This document shows positions 39,453 through 49,241 of a stretch of 64,000 bases of DNA, one piece after another. This DNA comes from Sodalis praecaptivus (GTDB lineage Bacteria > Pseudomonadota > Gammaproteobacteria > Enterobacterales > Enterobacteriaceae), in assembly GCF_000517425.1 (NCBI RefSeq), contig NZ_CP006569.1:2656760-2720759 (forward strand). The letters are read 5' to 3'. The notes beneath the pieces were generated by a model. It did not search any database and had not been told where the DNA came from. It was given only the letters and a program-made list of their open reading frames with translations. Numbering within the stretch: the stretch's first letter is position 1; every line of letters starts with the position of its first letter. Position numbers and translations under genes: made by a program.

Positions 39453-41171
39453 ATGCTTCGCCGCTTTTTTAGCTATTACGCCCCGTATAAAAAACTGTTT
39501 TACCTGGATTTCGGCTGCGCCATTTTAGGCGGCCTGCTGGAGCTGGGGTTTCCCATGGCGGTTAAGACATTTATTGATAAACTGCTTCCGGCCCAGAATT
39601 GGACATTGATTATCGCGGCGGCCGTTGGCCTGCTGCTAATCTATCTCATTAACACGGGACTGATGGCGATAGTGAATTACTGGGGGCATGCGCTGGGCGT
39701 CGGTATTGAGACCGATATGCGCCGCGAGGCGTTTAATCACCTGCAAAAGCTGTCCTTTTCCTATTACGACAATACCAAGACCGGACACATTATTACCCAC
39801 GTCACCAAAGATCTGGAGGAAGTGGGGGAAATCGCCCATCATGGTCCTGAAGATATTTTTATTGCCTTAATGACCTTTATCGGCGCCTTTTTACTGATGG
39901 CCACCGTGCATATGCCGTTGGCGCTGTTGACGATTATCATCGTGCCGTCGATGACCTGGCTGGTCAGCCGCCACGGCGCGCAAATGACCGAAACCTGGCG
40001 GCGGTTATTTGGGCAAGTTGGCAATTTCAACGCGCGCATTGAAGAGAGCATCGGCGGGATTCGGGTGGTGAAGGCGTTCGCCAACGAACGTCAGGAAGAA
40101 AGGCTGTTCGCCCAGGATAACGCGAATTACCGCACCACCAAACTGCACGCTTACCGTATCATGACCGCCAACCTGACCTTAAGCTATCTCAGCACCCGGC
40201 TGGTGCAGCTTATCGTCATGGTCGCCGGCACCTGGTATGTGGTCGACGGCGAGCTGAGCTACGGCGGTTTCGTTGGCTTTTTGTTGTTGGTTGAAGTCTT
40301 TTTCCGGCCGGTGGCGAAGATTTCCTCGGTGCTGGAGAGTTACCCGAAAGGCATTGCCGGCTTCAAACGATTCACCGAGTTGATGGACACGGCGCCGGCC
40401 ATTAATGACAAGCCCGGCGCGCTAGCGGTAAGCCAACTGCGCGGCGACATTAACTATCAAGATGTCCATTTCAGCTACAGCGCCGACAAACCGCTGCTTA
40501 AAGGGCTCAATCTTAAGATCCGCGCCGGCGAAACCGTAGCGTTCGTCGGCCCGTCCGGCGCCGGCAAAACCACGCTGTGCTCACTGCTGCCTCGTTTCTA
40601 TGAACCGACCGCCGGCGTGATTACCATCGACGGTATCGATATCAGCGAGATGACCCAGGCCTCGCTGCGCGGCAACATCGGTATTGTGCAGCAGGATGTG
40701 TTCCTGTTCGGCGGATCGATACGCGAGAACATCGCTTACGGCCGCCTTGACGCCAGCGATGAGGAGATTTGGCAAGCGGCGCGGCGCGCCAAGCTGGACA
40801 CGCTTATTGAGACGCTGCCGGCGGGAATGGACACGGTGGTGGGCGAGCGCGGGGTGAAACTCTCCGGCGGCCAGAAGCAGCGGCTGTCCATCGCGCGGAT
40901 TTTCCTGAAAAACCCGTCAATTCTTATCCTCGATGAAGCCACGTCGGCGCTGGACACCGCCACCGAGCAGGCGATCCAGCAGGCATTGACCGCGCTTTCC
41001 GCGGGCAGAACCACGCTTGTAATCGCCCACCGGCTGGCCACCATCCGCAACGCCGACCGCATCATCGTCGTCGACAATGACGGTATTCAGGAGCAAGGCA
41101 GTCATCACGAATTGTTGCAGCGCCAGGGCACGTATGCCCGACTGCACCAGGCGCAATTCGGCACCGCCTGA
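39453..41171 (+). CDS. ABC exporter half-transporter, MsbA/multidrug type
   Basis: A 572-aa fused membrane-ATPase protein that would act as a homodimer. Six helices lie in residues 1-310, with the conserved LSFSYYDNTKTGHI and a coupling helix region. The ATPase domain (about 335-570) has Walker A GPSGAGKTT, signature LSGGQKQRLSIARIF, Walker B ILILDEATSALD and an H-loop His in VIAHRLATI. It is divergent from the MarR repressor of the EmrAB-like pump, so the two may be co-regulated. The substrate is not known. Confidence 0.87.
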   Translation: MLRRFFSYYAPYKKLFYLDFGCAILGGLLELGFPMAVKTFIDKLLPAQNWTLIIAAAVGLLLIYLINTGLMAIVNYWGHALGVGIETDMRREAFNHLQKLSFSYYDNTKTGHIITHVTKDLEEVGEIAHHGPEDIFIALMTFIGAFLLMATVHMPLALLTIIIVPSMTWLVSRHGAQMTETWRRLFGQVGNFNARIEESIGGIRVVKAFANERQEERLFAQDNANYRTTKLHAYRIMTANLTLSYLSTRLVQLIVMVAGTWYVVDGELSYGGFVGFLLLVEVFFRPVAKISSVLESYPKGIAGFKRFTELMDTAPAINDKPGALAVSQLRGDINYQDVHFSYSADKPLLKGLNLKIRAGETVAFVGPSGAGKTTLCSLLPRFYEPTAGVITIDGIDISEMTQASLRGNIGIVQQDVFLFGGSIRENIAYGRLDASDEEIWQAARRAKLDTLIETLPAGMDTVVGERGVKLSGGQKQRLSIARIFLKNPSILILDEATSALDTATEQAIQQALTALSAGRTTLVIAHRLATIRNADRIIVVDNDGIQEQGSHHELLQRQGTYARLHQAQFGTA

Positions 41172-41872
41172 CGGCTAAGGGCGGACGGGCGCCGTGACCC
41201 GCGGTGGCCCGTCCCTGCTTGCGCCGGCGCAATGCCCCCCTCCGGCGTCACCCGTTCCCCGTCTGACACGGACGTGTACCGCCTGGCCCTTCTAGCCCTT
41301 ACTCGGGCCGCCCCTTTTTCCTCCTTGCCGCTACTTGCGCTGCCGCCTGTCCCGTCATGTCTTTACTCGTGCCGCGACGCATGCCCCATGTTCATTCCGT
41401 GCCGCCGCTTATTCCTCCTTGCCGCTACTTACGCTGCCGCCTTTCCCGTCATGTCTTTACTCGTGCCGCGACGCATGCCCCATGTTCATTCCGTGCCGCC
41501 GCTTGTTCCCCTTTGCCGTTAAGTGTGCCACCGCCCGTCTCCACCGCCACCGGCGTTTGTCCGCAGGCTGTTATTTATAGGGTGTGGGTTAGCCATACTA
41601 TTTTTACTTAATTTAACGCCGTGCGTTATTTTCGGTTGACTACTGCTGCGTCGTTAAAGGGCGAGATTTATTTTTGCCGGACGCAACGCAATTCGCTAAA
41701 ATCCCCCGCGGCTACGCGGGAATGAATTAATGTAACCCCTTCAATAAAATAATAAAAATTCCCATTCCGCGCCCCAAAAGTCGATCCTAAGCAACGATTT
41801 TTTTACTTTAAACCGCCATGTTAACGACAGAAATCTGCGTCATTGATTATTAAAATATAAAACGAGGGAACC
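41172..41872. other. Intergenic region with 94-bp duplication
   Basis: No gene. A stem of 8 bp (GGACGGGC 41183-41190 / GCCCGTCC 41207-41214) just after the exporter may act as a weak terminator. The tandem duplication lies at 41321-41508. The last 250 bp are AT-rich and should hold the dcuB promoter. Confidence 0.6.
41321..41508. repeat. Tandem 94-bp duplication
   Basis: The second copy begins at 41415 with CTCCTTGCCGCTACTT and repeats the first nearly base for base. A shorter third echo (CCTTTGCCGTTA) starts about 41509. Short frames within it are repeat-driven and not convincing genes. Confidence 0.9.
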
Positions 41873-43207
41873 ATGGAATTTATTATTCAACTCACCGTTG
41901 TTGTCGTTTGCCTATTATTTGGCGCGCGCAAAGGTGGTATCGGTCTGGGACTTGCCGGCGGTTGCGGTATGCTGACGCTCGTCTGGATATTTGACCTGCA
42001 ACCGGGTCAGCCGCCGGTGGATGTGTTGTTGGTTATCATCGCGGTCGTGGCCGCTTCGGCCACTCTGCAGGCCTCCGGCGGACTGGATGTCCTGCTACAA
42101 CTGGCGGAAAAGCTGCTGCGCCGCAATCCCAAATATATCTCGCTGGTCGCGCCGCTGGTTACCTGTCTGCTGACCATGCTCTGCGGCACCGGCCACGTGG
42201 TCTATACCCTGTTGCCCATCATCTACGACGTGGCGATAAAAAATAATATCCGCCCGGAACGTCCGCTGGCCGCCAGCTCCATCGGCTCGCAAATGGGCAT
42301 CATTGCCAGCCCGGTCTCGGTCGCCACCGTTTCACTGGCGGCAATGCTGGCCTTGCCCGGCAGCGCGGCGATTAATTTCATCACGCTGCTTTCGCTCACC
42401 ATTCCCGCCACGCTGTGCGGCATCCTGGCTATCGCGCTATTTAGCGGCTTTCGCGGCAAGGATTTGCGGGATGACGACGCCTTTCTCGCCTTTATCAATA
42501 CCAAAGACAATCACGACTACGTCTACGGCACCGCACCGACGCTCCTGAACAGCACTCTGCCGCGCAAAAGCTGGCTGGCGATGGGCATTTTTATCGCCAC
42601 CATCCTGGTGATAGCGCTGCTGGGGGCATTTCCCGCCCTGCGCCCGCACGCCAACGGCGCGCCGCTCTCGATGGTGCTGATGATACAGATGTGCATGCTG
42701 TGCGGCGGGGCATTCATCGTGCTGTTTACCGGCACCGCCCCCGCCGCCATTGCCAAAAATGATGTCTTCCGTTCCGGCATGGTGGCCATCGTCGCCGTGT
42801 ATGGCGTCGCCTGGATGGCGGATACGCTATTCAGCCATCATTTGTTGCAGATCGAAGCCGCGCTGGCCGGCGTGGTCTCCGACCATCCCTGGGCCTATGC
42901 GCTGGCGCTGCTGCTGTTATCGCAATTCGTCAACTCCCAGGCTGCGGCCCTGGCGGCGGTGGTCCCCATCGCCCTGGCGGTCGGCGTGCCGCCGGCGCTT
43001 ATCGCCGCCACGGCCCCCGCCTGTTATGGCTATTACATTTTGCCCACCTACCCCAGCGATTTGGCCGCCGTCCAGTTCGACCGCGCCGGCACGACGCGCA
43101 TCGGCCGTTGGGTGATTAACCACAGCTTTTTGCCCGTCGGACTGATTGGCGTTGGCGTATCCTGCGGCGTCGGCTGGCTGCTGGCCCACGCCTACGGCCT
43201 GATGTAG
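41873..43207 (+). CDS. dcuB: Anaerobic C4-dicarboxylate antiporter DcuB
   Basis: A 444-aa inner-membrane transporter (E. coli DcuB is 446 aa). It matches recalled DcuB along its length: [76 protein letters not shown] and [13 protein letters not shown]. It exchanges fumarate for succinate during fumarate respiration. The ATG has GAGGGAA just ahead. No good FNR site is seen, only a half-site TTGAT at 41843. No fumarase or DcuSR lies nearby. Confidence 0.9.
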   Translation: MEFIIQLTVVVVCLLFGARKGGIGLGLAGGCGMLTLVWIFDLQPGQPPVDVLLVIIAVVAASATLQASGGLDVLLQLAEKLLRRNPKYISLVAPLVTCLLTMLCGTGHVVYTLLPIIYDVAIKNNIRPERPLAASSIGSQMGIIASPVSVATVSLAAMLALPGSAAINFITLLSLTIPATLCGILAIALFSGFRGKDLRDDDAFLAFINTKDNHDYVYGTAPTLLNSTLPRKSWLAMGIFIATILVIALLGAFPALRPHANGAPLSMVLMIQMCMLCGGAFIVLFTGTAPAAIAKNDVFRSGMVAIVAVYGVAWMADTLFSHHLLQIEAALAGVVSDHPWAYALALLLLSQFVNSQAAALAAVVPIALAVGVPPALIAATAPACYGYYILPTYPSDLAAVQFDRAGTTRIGRWVINHSFLPVGLIGVGVSCGVGWLLAHAYGLM

Positions 43208-43301
43208 CCGCGGCGCCTGAAAACGGCAGCCGCTGCACGGCCGGTTGTGACCGGAGATGGGCAATCTCTGAGCGATCGGCCAATTTTCGCCATCTCCCCC
43301 T

Positions 43302-43330
43302 TTGACAACGTTCGAGCCCCCCGTTATCAT
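43302..43330 (+). promoter_or_regulatory. Sigma-70 promoter of tRNA-Asn
   Basis: TTGACA (43302-43307), a 17-bp spacer and TATCAT (43325-43330), placed 18 bp before the tRNA. The GC-rich stretch after the -10 is typical of stable-RNA promoters. Confidence 0.8.
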
Positions 43331-43347
43331 GCCAACCACTTCGCGAT

Positions 43348-43423
43348 TCCTCTGTAGTTCAGTCGGTAGAACGGCGGACTGTTAATCCGTATGTCACTGG
43401 TTCGAGTCCAGTCAGAGGAGCCA
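43348..43423 (+). tRNA. tRNA-Asn (GTT)
   Basis: A 76-nt tRNA with encoded CCA. The acceptor stem TCCTCTG pairs with CAGAGGA, the T-loop GTTCGAGTC is present, and the anticodon GTT is at 43381-43383. It appears identical to the enterobacterial asn tRNA I know. No integrase or attachment repeat was seen beside it. Confidence 0.97.
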
Positions 43424-43433
43424 AATTTAGAGA

Positions 43434-43466
43434 AGCCCGCTCAGGGAAACCCGAGCGGGCTTTTTG
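43434..43466 (+). terminator. Rho-independent terminator of tRNA-Asn
   Basis: A stem AGCCCGCTC/GAGCGGGCT with a 10-nt loop, followed by TTTTTG. It begins 11 bp after the tRNA. Confidence 0.9.
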
Positions 43467-43602
43467 TATTTAAGTTAATATCTATAATATCTTTTTCGAG
43501 CAAAATCATTTGAAAAGTTTCGGCCTGATAAATTTTTCCGCCTAGTCGTTAACCTACTGAAAATTCAGTACAATATATGAAAATGTTATTAAGGAAATCT
43601 AA

Positions 43603-43850
43603 ATGGCTTACGATCTTGAGCTCCGTCTTGTCATAGGCGTCGCCTCTAGCGCGGTTTTTGATCTGAAAGAATCTGATGAAGTATTCAAAAGCCAGGGAGA
43701 GGAAGAGTATAGAAAGTTTCAGGAGGCCCACCTTAATCAAGCTTTACCCACAGGCATCGCTTTCCCCTGCATAGAAAGATTACTTTCCCTTGATGACCTC
43801 AGCCCTGACCCTATCAATGACCCACTCGTTGAAGCACCTGAAACCGGAGG
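43603..43850 (+). pseudogene. Truncated 5'-nucleotidase gene (N-terminal remnant)
   Basis: The frame opens with an ATG behind AAGGAA and encodes about 75 residues like the start of the bacterial 5'-nucleotidase family (LVIGVASSAVFDLKESDEVF, GIAFPCIERLLSL). Intact members are about 300 aa. After roughly residue 70 similarity stops, and the frame runs antisense into yaiL until 44061. The remaining catalytic domain is absent, so the gene is probably dead. The family call is from recall of its N-terminus. Confidence 0.6.
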
Positions 43851-44390
43851 TTACCACATCAAATCATCGGGCACTTTGAAATCTGCATACGGATCTTCTT
43901 CATCTTGCTCCTCCAGACTAAGCGCGCTATTTAATACAATACTGTTCGCATCTCGCTGTGCAATTTTATCGGCTACGCTCGCGGGGATGATAGCGTATTC
44001 ACTCTCGCCACCGTTACCAGCCACCAAACGAGCAATGGCAAGACGGCCACTTATCAGCTGAGCTTGAGTAAGCTTATCCACCATAATTTTTTTTATGATA
44101 TTTTTATCGGTGAAATTAAAACCGATATCACCTCTAGACACATCGATTCTGTTCATTTCAATGAGCTGCTTCACCTGCGCTTTATACTCTTTGGATAAAG
44201 CCGCTTGTTTTTGTTGTTCGCTTAGCTGCTTATCACGCTCAAGTTGTGCTTTTTTATTTTCTTCCACGGCCGCTCTTGCCTCACGAGATTGAGCACGCGA
44301 TTTTTTAGCGGTTCTTTGCACTTTGGCCACTTTTTTGCTGGTCACTAATCCCGCTTTTAACATCTGCTCTTGTAAAGTGAGTTTTGTCAT
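43851..44390 (-). CDS. yaiL: DUF2058 protein YaiL
   Basis: A 179-aa protein, the same length as E. coli YaiL. LTLQEQMLKAGLVTSKKVAK opens the family. A Lys/Gln/Glu-rich helical stretch (about residues 20-70) follows, then GDIGFNFTDKNIIKKIMV and an acidic tail ending DPYADFKVPDDLMW. Described as a nucleoid- or polynucleotide-associated protein of unclear function. Its stop abuts the 5'-nucleotidase remnant on the other strand, which suggests a deletion brought them together. Confidence 0.87.
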   Translation of the reverse strand: MTKLTLQEQMLKAGLVTSKKVAKVQRTAKKSRAQSREARAAVEENKKAQLERDKQLSEQQKQAALSKEYKAQVKQLIEMNRIDVSRGDIGFNFTDKNIIKKIMVDKLTQAQLISGRLAIARLVAGNGGESEYAIIPASVADKIAQRDANSIVLNSALSLEEQDEEDPYADFKVPDDLMW

Positions 44391-44772
44391 CGTCTCGTCT
44401 AAACCTGTCAGCCAATTTGTGGCAGTATACCCTTAATTTTCGGGGCTGTCCGGGTTGCCGGCCCTTATCACCGCGTCGTAAGGTTGAGAGGAAGCGCTTA
44501 CCGGTCGGTGAGACCGGCTCTGAAGCTGCAACACAACGCTCAACCAACGCTCCCCGCGCCTATCCCGACCCGCTACTAAGTAAGGAGTCAATGTGGCCGC
44601 GCCGCCGGCGATGCCCGCGTCGATGTTAACCTTAATCCCACTGCCCGCTTGCGCTTATACGCTGACGGTCACCTCCTCCCGTTGGGGCATGACAGACGTC
44701 GCTCGCGCCGCCATCAGGCTCTAATGACCGTGGCCAATCATCTCGCGCAAGCCCCGTCACTCTTCAGCAGGG
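44391..44772. other. Intergenic, no feature seen
   Basis: About 380 bp between yaiL and the mutarotase gene. It contains only short frames. Nothing recognisable apart from the yaiL promoter side. Confidence 0.5.
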
Positions 44773-45186
44773 TTATACCACGCCGACGGTAAGCAAAATA
44801 TTCGCAAAACGCCGCGTTTCGCCGGACGCAATCACCAATAATGTGTCCGATGATTTTGCCTGACGGTAGAAATCGTCGCGTTGCAACCAGCAGTATTCTG
44901 TCTCAAAGGGCAACAGGCGTTGATACTCTTTTTCGATGGTATTTTCAAAATCGTCGGGAGAGGCCATCAATGTTGCCTTTTCCACGTTAATATAGGTCAA
45001 CAATTTTTCAAGGATGACAGGACTGCCAATCATATCAGGTGCAAAATTCAGATAAACGATAGTGGCGCCTGGCGATGAGTTTGTCACGACTGAATAATTA
45101 CTGTCGGCAATCAAGATCAGGGTTTTATGGCCGCATTGCGCCAGCGACCCCAGCAACTGCGGATGAAGTATTTCTGATTTGAGCAT
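44773..45186 (-). CDS. RbsD/FucU-family sugar mutarotase
   Basis: A 137-aa protein. The opening MLKSEILHPQLLGSLAQCGH gives the conserved His of RbsD/FucU enzymes, and ILIADSNY the following Asp. The family interconverts sugar anomers or ring forms. ATG 45186 has GGAG ahead. It is the last gene of the TRAP/LacI locus, 63 bp after the SDR gene. It probably supplies the ring form used by that dehydrogenase. The sugar is unknown. Confidence 0.78.
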   Translation of the reverse strand: MLKSEILHPQLLGSLAQCGHKTLILIADSNYSVVTNSSPGATIVYLNFAPDMIGSPVILEKLLTYINVEKATLMASPDDFENTIEKEYQRLLPFETEYCWLQRDDFYRQAKSSDTLLVIASGETRRFANILLTVGVV

Positions 45187-45249
45187 ATGGACTCCCGTAA
45201 ATCACAACCTAATCGCGCCCTAAAGGTCACAATGTCTCTAGGCAACGCG

Positions 45250-46014
45250 TCACATACGATAAATGCCGCCATTAATATCGATAGTGGCGCCTGAGATAAA
45301 ACCGTCATATTCCGACGCCAAGAAGCAAATAACGCGGGCAACGTCTTCCGCGTTGCCCGCCCGGCCCAAGGGTATGGCCCGCACGGTGTCATCCGCCGAT
45401 GCTTTGGTGGTGTGTACGTTGTGAAAACGCGTGCCCAAAATAAGCCCAGGCGCAACGGCATTGACGCGAATGCCATGCTCGCCAAGCTCTGCGGCCAGCG
45501 AACGCGTCCAGGTCAGAATGGCGCCCTTGGTGGTTGAATACACCAGCGAACCGGAATGCCCGCCGGAGCGCCCCGCCAGGGAAGCCAGATTGATAATGCT
45601 CGCGCCTTGTGTCGTCTGTTTCAGGTAGGGTAAGGCGCTTTGCGTGACGTTGAACATCGTTGTCATGTTCACGTCAATGACCGTCTGCCAGAATTGCGGA
45701 TCTATTTCCCCCAGCCATTTCCTGCCAATAAGCCCGCCGGCATTGTTGATCAGAATATCGATGCCCCCCAGGAATTGTGCCGCGGCGACCGTGCATTTTG
45801 CGGCCTCTTCGCTATTGGTCAAATCCGCTTGTCCATAGGCAGCTTTTTGCCCCAGCGAGGCGGCCAGCGCAGCGAGTTCTTTCGGACCCTCGTCGTCACT
45901 GAAATAGTGCATGTAAATATCGCATCCCGCTTCTATTAGTGATTTCGCCGTCGCTTTACCAATACCCTGCCCCGCCCCCGTAATGAGCGCTTTTTTCCCG
46001 GTAAGACTCCCCAT
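45250..46014 (-). CDS. SDR sugar/alcohol dehydrogenase
   Basis: A 254-aa classical SDR. The coenzyme motif is TGAGQGIG (residues 13-20), then NNAG near 90, Ser in NLASLAG and catalytic YSTTK. The tail FISGATIDINGGIYRM is typical of sugar-type SDRs. ATG 46014 is behind AGGAG. It lies between the LacI gene and the mutarotase gene in one strand-wise cluster, so a sugar or sugar acid imported by the TRAP system is the likely substrate. Confidence 0.85.
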   Translation of the reverse strand: MGSLTGKKALITGAGQGIGKATAKSLIEAGCDIYMHYFSDDEGPKELAALAASLGQKAAYGQADLTNSEEAAKCTVAAAQFLGGIDILINNAGGLIGRKWLGEIDPQFWQTVIDVNMTTMFNVTQSALPYLKQTTQGASIINLASLAGRSGGHSGSLVYSTTKGAILTWTRSLAAELGEHGIRVNAVAPGLILGTRFHNVHTTKASADDTVRAIPLGRAGNAEDVARVICFLASEYDGFISGATIDINGGIYRM

Positions 46015-46162
46015 GTTAACTCTCCTGAATTTATCGCAAAAATAGTAGCGTTGTTGTTCGTTTTGTACCGAATACCTTGTACGTCAATAGCGCCCTCGCC
46101 CTATTCTGGCTACTGGCTATCTTATGTCTTCACCGCGTTATGCCTTCTGTCGGCATACACGG

Positions 46163-47221
46163 TTATTCACCCGGGGACGGCTCCCCCGCAATGACAGATT
46201 GTCGACAGATTAATCGTGGTGTGAAAAGAAACTCCTCGGGCGCCAGAGCGGGGTTTTCAATGCGCGTTAATAATCGATGCATCATGATATTGACCATCTC
46301 CCCCAGCGGCGGAATCACCGAGCTCATCGGCGGCTGGACCAAATCCGCCAGCGGAATATTATCGATACCGATCACCGAAATATCCTGCGGTATGCGCACC
46401 CCAGCCTGTCGTAGCCCCGCCATCAGACCAATCCCCAACGCATCGTTGATAGCCACGACGCCATCCGGCATCGGCGATGCCTGTAAAATTTTCGCCGCCA
46501 GCGCCCGCCCCAGTTCGGTCATTTCCGCGTCGCCGTAGGCCACCTCAGCCGTCCCCTCGATGACGTGCGCCCGGTCTGCAAGCCCATGGGCTTTCGCCGC
46601 AACAAAAAAACCTTCTATTTTATGAGAGCGACTGATCGTCAGCGAGCTTTCCGTCGCGAAGGCCAACTGCCGACACCCGCGTTGAATCAGATGCTCCGTG
46701 GCCAGACGTCCGGCTTCGACATTATCCATCGATACACTGTCGAACGGTGGCTGGCCTTTTGATAAATCGGAGGACATCAGGCTATCGTAATTGACCATCA
46801 CTAAGCCCTGACGGGCGGCATCGGCAAAATGCGGGCGATCCATCGCGGTGGCGACAACAATCACCCCTTTTACGCCGTGCGCGAACATATCTTCCAAAAA
46901 GGCCTGCTCTTCATCCGCCTGCCGGTAGGTATTACCCAGCAGCACGCGATATTGGTTGGCCTTGGCGACGCGATCGATTTCCCGGGTCAACATGGCAAAA
47001 CTCGGGTTAACGATAGACGGCACCAGCAAGCCGATCATGCGTGTTTGTCCGGTTTTAAGCTGCTGCGCGATGCGGTTAGGCTGATAATTCAAATCGAGCA
47101 TGGACTGGCGGATACGCGCGAGTGTCTCAGGGCGCATTTGGTCGGTTCGATTGTTCAGCACATTAGAAACACTGCTGACGGAAACCTCCGCGCGGTTAGC
47201 GACATCCCGGATATTGGCCAT
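46163..47221 (-). CDS. LacI-family repressor of the TRAP locus
   Basis: A 352-aa repressor. The N-terminal helix-turn-helix (IRDVANRAEVSVSSVSNVLN, residues 3-22) and hinge helix (PNRIAQQLKTG) are followed by a periplasmic-binding-like effector domain. ATG 47221 is behind GGAG. It lies within the cluster between dctQM and the SDR gene. A perfect LacI-type palindrome, TGTAACGTTACA, 90 bp ahead of dctP is its probable operator. Confidence 0.88.
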   Translation of the reverse strand: MANIRDVANRAEVSVSSVSNVLNNRTDQMRPETLARIRQSMLDLNYQPNRIAQQLKTGQTRMIGLLVPSIVNPSFAMLTREIDRVAKANQYRVLLGNTYRQADEEQAFLEDMFAHGVKGVIVVATAMDRPHFADAARQGLVMVNYDSLMSSDLSKGQPPFDSVSMDNVEAGRLATEHLIQRGCRQLAFATESSLTISRSHKIEGFFVAAKAHGLADRAHVIEGTAEVAYGDAEMTELGRALAAKILQASPMPDGVVAINDALGIGLMAGLRQAGVRIPQDISVIGIDNIPLADLVQPPMSSVIPPLGEMVNIMMHRLLTRIENPALAPEEFLFTPRLICRQSVIAGEPSPGE

Positions 47222-47293
47222 ACACTCCTCTTTTAACGCGTAAACAATAGGCTGGGGGGCTTGGCGCCCGTCTTGACGCCCGCTGATGAGCCA

Positions 47294-49168
47294 TCAATAC
47301 CCCGCCAAACGGGGTAACCATGTGGATATCGTCGGGATCAAAGCAATCAGGATGATACCCCCTAAGGAGACCAGCAAATACTTTATCATCGGGCGGATCA
47401 CATTTTTCATTTCCACCCCGCAGATAGCGCAGGTGGTATACAACCCCAGCCCGATCGGTGGCGAAAAGAGGCCGAACCCCATCGCCAGAATCATAACGAT
47501 ACCGAAATGCAAAGGATTAAAACCTAACTGCACGGCAATAGGCACCAGGATAGGGGCAAAGATGATTAAAGCCGGCGCCCCTTCCAATACGGCACCGAAA
47601 ATAATCAAAATAAGGATAGTCAGCAGCAAAAACACCCAGGCCCCCTCCGACTGACCGATGCCAACCAGCAGTTCGGCAATTTGCTGCGGGATCATCTGAA
47701 TGGTCAGCACGTATGAGAGACTGGTCGCGCAGGCAACGATAAATAACAGGACGCCGGACATTGCCGCAATGTCGATAAACATTTTCACCGTGGCCCGTAA
47801 GGTCAGTTCGCCAAACGCCAGCCGGCCGACGACGATGGCATACACCACGGCAAAGGCGGAAATTTCGGTTGAGGTGGCTATCCCCATCATCACGCCACGG
47901 CCAATCATAAAAATCATCGCTAAACCGACGATCGCGCCCAGCCACAGCTGGAGGCGCGGGCGCATTTGCGGGTAAGCGGCCTGGATGTTGATCTTGCCGC
48001 CGAAACGATTTGCCGCAATCAGCATCAACACCAGCAGGCAGGCGGCAGGCAGCAATCCGGCGATAAACAGCGCGCCAATGGAAATATTGGCCACAAACCC
48101 CAGTACAATGAGATTGACGCAGGGGGGGATGGTTTCCGCCACCACCGCCGAAGCGGCGAACACGCCAGCCGCCTCTTCGCTGTCTTCGTTGGCGCGGCGC
48201 ACCGCGGGCATCAGCACGCCGCCGACGGCGGCAACGTCGGCCAGTTTCGAGCCGGAAATCCCGGAAAAAAAGGCCATCGACAGCACAGTGGTCATATTCA
48301 GCCCGCCGCGGAAACGCCCCATCCCGCGGACGACCAATTCCACGAGGCGTGTGGACATGCCATTGTGTTCCATTGCCGCACCCGCCAATAGGAAGAACGG
48401 AATGGCCAGTAGCACAAAGTGATCCACGCCGGCCACCACCTGCTGGGAGAAAAACACAAACGGTAGCGAGGGATCGCAGATAAAAAACACCATGGCGGAT
48501 AAACCCAGCGTGAACGCAATCGGCACGCCGGCGAGAATACCCAGTAAAAAACATATCAGCATCAGCCCGGCGGCGGCAGTAGCCGGGTCGGCCATGAGCG
48601 ACAGTTTCAACCATCCGAGAACAACCAGCAACACGATGCCGCCGCCGCTCAATAACACCACTTTTCTTCTCTCGCTCAGCGCATGTTCAAGCGCCCCCAG
48701 CATCATCACAATGGCGCCAACCATGACCGGAATGACCGAAATAACCTGCGGCAACCCGGTTTCCGTGGTCTGAAATCGCGAGACCTGAAGCAAGCCATAA
48801 CTGGAAATCACCAGGCCAACGGCCACTAAAAACAGCACCCAGCGACTGGCGTGCACGATATAGGGGCGGATAGGCTCAGGAATAAAACGCAAGAACAGAT
48901 CCACGCCGATATGGCCGCCGCGCCCGGTGGAGGTGGCGACGCCGAAGAAAACCAGCGCAATCATCATCGCGCGCGCGACTTCTTCTGCCCACTCTATCGG
49001 GGAATGCAGCGCATAACGCCAGATTACGGAAGCGGAAACGACAAGGACATTAATCAGTAGCACCACGCCGCCCGCCCAGGCGGTCATCGTTGTCAGGATT
49101 TTATTAAGCCGGGAGAGATAGACCAGCAGTCCGGCACGATTTTTCATTACCATTGATCTTTCAGCCAT
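47294..49168 (-). CDS. TRAP transporter fused DctQM membrane protein
   Basis: A 624-aa fusion of the small 4-helix subunit (about residues 20-180) and the large 12-helix subunit (about 195-620). DctQ features: EWAEEVARAMMIALVFFGVA. DctM features: IPFFLLAGAAMEHNGMS, FSGISGSKLADVAAVGG and FGLFSPPIGLGLY. ATG 49168 is chosen for GAGG 7 nt ahead; the frame opens to 49264 inside dctP. It works with DctP in sodium-driven uptake of acids or sugars. Confidence 0.87.
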   Translation of the reverse strand: MAERSMVMKNRAGLLVYLSRLNKILTTMTAWAGGVVLLINVLVVSASVIWRYALHSPIEWAEEVARAMMIALVFFGVATSTGRGGHIGVDLFLRFIPEPIRPYIVHASRWVLFLVAVGLVISSYGLLQVSRFQTTETGLPQVISVIPVMVGAIVMMLGALEHALSERRKVVLLSGGGIVLLVVLGWLKLSLMADPATAAAGLMLICFLLGILAGVPIAFTLGLSAMVFFICDPSLPFVFFSQQVVAGVDHFVLLAIPFFLLAGAAMEHNGMSTRLVELVVRGMGRFRGGLNMTTVLSMAFFSGISGSKLADVAAVGGVLMPAVRRANEDSEEAAGVFAASAVVAETIPPCVNLIVLGFVANISIGALFIAGLLPAACLLVLMLIAANRFGGKINIQAAYPQMRPRLQLWLGAIVGLAMIFMIGRGVMMGIATSTEISAFAVVYAIVVGRLAFGELTLRATVKMFIDIAAMSGVLLFIVACATSLSYVLTIQMIPQQIAELLVGIGQSEGAWVFLLLTILILIIFGAVLEGAPALIIFAPILVPIAVQLGFNPLHFGIVMILAMGFGLFSPPIGLGLYTTCAICGVEMKNVIRPMIKYLLVSLGGIILIALIPTISTWLPRLAGY

Positions 49169-49241
49169 TTGGCGCCTCGTTAACACGTTCCCGTCAACCC
49201 ATTCCCCCGCTGACTCAGCGAAGACATGCCCAGGCCAGGGC

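Noticed and set aside
41232..41611. Short overlapping frames between the ABC exporter and dcuB
   Set aside because: They arise from the 94-bp duplication and repeat the same peptide in different frames; no ribosome site.
41843..41856. FNR site ahead of dcuB
   Set aside because: Only the left half (TTGAT) matches; the right half agrees at two of five positions.
43348..43602. tRNA-Asn as an integration site of a genomic island
   Set aside because: No integrase, no repeated tRNA 3' end and an intact terminator immediately downstream.
44384..44629. 81-codon plus-strand frame upstream of yaiL
   Set aside because: No similarity, no ribosome site, and it runs through the yaiL promoter.
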